Of a stretch of 46,100 bases of DNA, positions 44,390 to 46,100 are shown piece after piece (the first letter of the stretch is position 1; the number at the start of each line of letters is the position of its first letter). A program made the position numbers and the translations under genes. The notes under the pieces were generated by a model that worked only from the letters and a program-made list of their open reading frames with translations, did no database searches and was not told where the DNA came from. The DNA is from Chloroflexota bacterium (GTDB taxonomy: Bacteria; Chloroflexota; Dehalococcoidia; CAUJGQ01), in the NCBI GenBank assembly GCA_963170165.1, contig CAUJGQ010000159.1, positions 1 to 46,100 of the forward strand, read 5' to 3'.

Positions 44390-45322
44390 ATGAGCGACTA
44401 CGAGGACATCCTGTACGCAATCGACGGTCCGGTGGCGACGATTACGCTCAACCGGCCGGAGAAGATGAACGCGCTGTCGAACAACCTGCGCGGCGAGCTG
44501 GTGCACGCGCTTCGGGAGGCGGAGTTTGAGCCGTCGGTCAGCGTGATCGTGGTCCGCGGCGCCGGCCGGTCGTTCTCCGCCGGCTACGACATCGGCGGAG
44601 GCCGCCCGGCGGGGGAGCACAGCAAGTACGTGCACCCGCGCACGCGTCTGCCGGACGTTGGCTCCACCCGCCCTGGTCCCACGGAGTGGGCTGCGCATGT
44701 AATGGAGACCAATTGGCAGGCGATTTGGGAGAACTACAAGCCGGTAATCGCCCAGATCCATGGCTACTGCCTGGCCGGTGGCACCGAACTGGCGACCATT
44801 TGCGACTTCCGCATCGTGGCCGAGGACGCCATTATCGGCTACCCGCCAGTGCGGGCGATGACGACGATGGACATGATGTGGGCGCCGTGGCACCTGCCCA
44901 TGGCCAAGGCGCGCGAGTTCGCCTATATGGGCGACGCCATGACCGGCAAGGAAATGGAGCACTGGGGCTGGGCCAATCGCGCGGTGCCGGTCGATAGCCT
45001 GGAGGAGACCACCGAGTGGTTTGCCCGGCGGCTGGCGCTGGTGGACCGCGAGATGCTGACCTACTCCAAGCGGGCCGTGAACCGCGCCTACGAGATCATG
45101 GGCATCCGCACGGCGTTCAACACCGGCGCGGATGTCCAGGCGCTGTCCACGGTCCGGCCGATGGGCGGCGTCTTCGGCCGTATCTCCCAGAAGTACGGCC
45201 TCAAGGAAGCGCTGGCCTGGCGCGATGGCCCCTTCGGTGACTTCCGCACCAAGGGCAACGCCACTGAGCGCAAGGAATACCCGGACATCAAGTCCCAGGG
45301 CCGGCCGGGACAGGCATACTAA
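44390..45322 (+). CDS. enoyl-CoA hydratase/isomerase (crotonase) family protein with altered catalytic site
   Basis: A 310-residue crotonase. The CoA-binding start is ATITLNRPEKMNALSNNLRGEL, the first oxyanion loop is SFSAGYD at 61-67, and the second is LAGGTELATICDF with Glu133 at the position of catalytic Glu144 of rat hydratase. Counting twenty residues on without gaps, the position of Glu164 is Pro153 (IIGYPPV), so the second hydratase glutamate is lost. An isomerase, hydrolase or other crotonase chemistry is therefore more likely than plain hydration. The ATG at 44390 follows GGAAGGAGG. It is the last gene of the SRPBCC-monooxygenase-crotonase set. Confidence 0.9.
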   Translation: MSDYEDILYAIDGPVATITLNRPEKMNALSNNLRGELVHALREAEFEPSVSVIVVRGAGRSFSAGYDIGGGRPAGEHSKYVHPRTRLPDVGSTRPGPTEWAAHVMETNWQAIWENYKPVIAQIHGYCLAGGTELATICDFRIVAEDAIIGYPPVRAMTTMDMMWAPWHLPMAKAREFAYMGDAMTGKEMEHWGWANRAVPVDSLEETTEWFARRLALVDREMLTYSKRAVNRAYEIMGIRTAFNTGADVQALSTVRPMGGVFGRISQKYGLKEALAWRDGPFGDFRTKGNATERKEYPDIKSQGRPGQAY

Positions 45323-45421
45323 CGCGTGAGGCTGGCGGACGGATGCCACGTACCGAGGGGGGACGGCGCCATCGGACATGACGCCGTTCGCCGCTGCTGT
45401 GCTGTGGCTCCGTCCTCCTGG

Positions 45422-46084
45422 TCAGCGACGGTCCATGGCGGGGCGGGCGCGATAGCTGGTCGCTTCACGCACCGGTGCAACGCCCCGCGTCAACTCGAAG
45501 ACGAAGAGCGCCGCAAACAGCAGGGCACCCAGCAGGGCCACCGTTCCGCCGATAATCACCCCCTGGCCGAAGGTGTCCCACCCCCATGCGTTTAGGAGCT
45601 GGCCACGCAGGGTGCTTCCTGTTTGCATGGTGTTGCGCAGATTCGTAGCCGCATCCAGCTGCCTCTGAAGGTCCGCCCGGTTCTCCTGGGGAGCGGCGGC
45701 AAGCTCGCCACGCAGCCGGCGCTGCTCATTGCCCAGCGTCGCGTACGTCGCGCCGGGATAGCCGGCATTTGTCGCGCTTTCCTCCATGTGCAGGAGAATG
45801 TAATGGTTCGCGTAGCAGCGAGCCTGCTCGCCGCTTGTCATCAGCTTGCCGCCGTTCTCCACCAGGCAGGCGTCGCGGTTGCGCTCCTGCTCGGTGAGCT
45901 GATCCGCCGGGGTGAACTGGATCTGCTGCGCCGAGAGCTGATCCCGGACGTTGTCGCGGACGAAGGCGCCCTCGTAGAGGGCGATCGCGCCCACGGCCAG
46001 CGCCCCGAGTGTAAGGGCGCCCCACAGCATCAGAACCCTGGCCCGCATCTGCGGCGACAGCGGCTGCTTGAGGTACTGGAACAC
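45422..46084 (-). CDS. two-pass membrane protein of unknown function
   Basis: A 220-residue protein with one helix near the N-terminus (ARVLMLWGALTLGALAVGAIALYE, residues ~15-38) and one near the C-terminus (VIIGGTVALLGALLFAALFVFEL, ~176-198). The ~135 residues between them would lie on one side of the membrane; they contain two cysteines (DACLVENGGK, ARCYANHY) and a charged helix EQRRLRGELAAAPQENRADLQRQLDAATNLRNTM with coiled-coil character. I do not recognise a family. The GTG at 46084 has GGAGG 7 bases upstream. It converges with the crotonase gene across a 99-base gap that holds no clear terminator. Confidence 0.65.
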   Translation of the reverse strand: MFQYLKQPLSPQMRARVLMLWGALTLGALAVGAIALYEGAFVRDNVRDQLSAQQIQFTPADQLTEQERNRDACLVENGGKLMTSGEQARCYANHYILLHMEESATNAGYPGATYATLGNEQRRLRGELAAAPQENRADLQRQLDAATNLRNTMQTGSTLRGQLLNAWGWDTFGQGVIIGGTVALLGALLFAALFVFELTRGVAPVREATSYRARPAMDRR

Positions 46085-46100
46085 GGTTTTCCTCCGGAAC

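Overview
The window is a GC-rich bacterial chromosome segment, about two thirds G+C by eye, with 42 protein genes, two of them hypothetical small ones, and no RNA genes, insertion sequences, prophage or CRISPR arrays that I could see. A chloroflexote of the Thermomicrobia/Sphaerobacter type is the best guess. The reasons are a single complete F1Fo operon led by a small AtpZ-like protein, a type-2 PyrF, DUF951 and DUF151 (bifunctional nuclease) genes, many GTG starts and many orphan secreted beta-rich proteins. No marker could be aligned here, so an actinobacterial-like relative is not excluded.

Layout. Positions 1-8623: the 5' end of murA, then on the minus strand the ATP synthase operon atpZ-B-E-F-H-A-G-(HAD phosphatase)-D-C behind a near-consensus promoter. 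Positions 8740-12669: bifunctional nuclease, then pyrF-DUF951-MFS on the minus strand, with comB divergent and probably leaderless. Positions 12683-20807: a secreted PQQ-like/fibronectin-III protein, an acyl-CoA ligase, and a moxR-DUF58-DUF4129 operon. Positions 20904-27770: a plus-strand run of an FAD oxidoreductase, cinA, a metallo-beta-lactamase-fold hydrolase, an epoxide-hydrolase-like protein and two secreted proteins. Positions 27896-32542: a 1118-residue NorD-like VWA protein facing a secreted protein made of three 87-residue repeats.

Positions 32702-37684 hold a copper-homeostasis operon: csoR, copA, copZ and a downstream MFS gene with its own promoter and palindromic operator. CsoR should sense Cu(I) and release a CCCTAGGG-centred operator, CopZ should carry Cu(I), and CopA should export it. 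CopA carries a ninth transmembrane segment, a Met-rich linker and a complete amicyanin-like blue-copper domain fused at its C-terminus. This is the most unusual protein in the window.

Positions 37750-46084: an aldolase/dehydrogenase fusion, two uncharacterised small proteins (one directly behind a 116-base inverted-repeat element), a TrmO-like methyltransferase, an MFS transporter, a SRPBCC-nitronate monooxygenase-crotonase operon, and an uncharacterised two-pass membrane protein. No intergenic gap exceeds about 200 bases.
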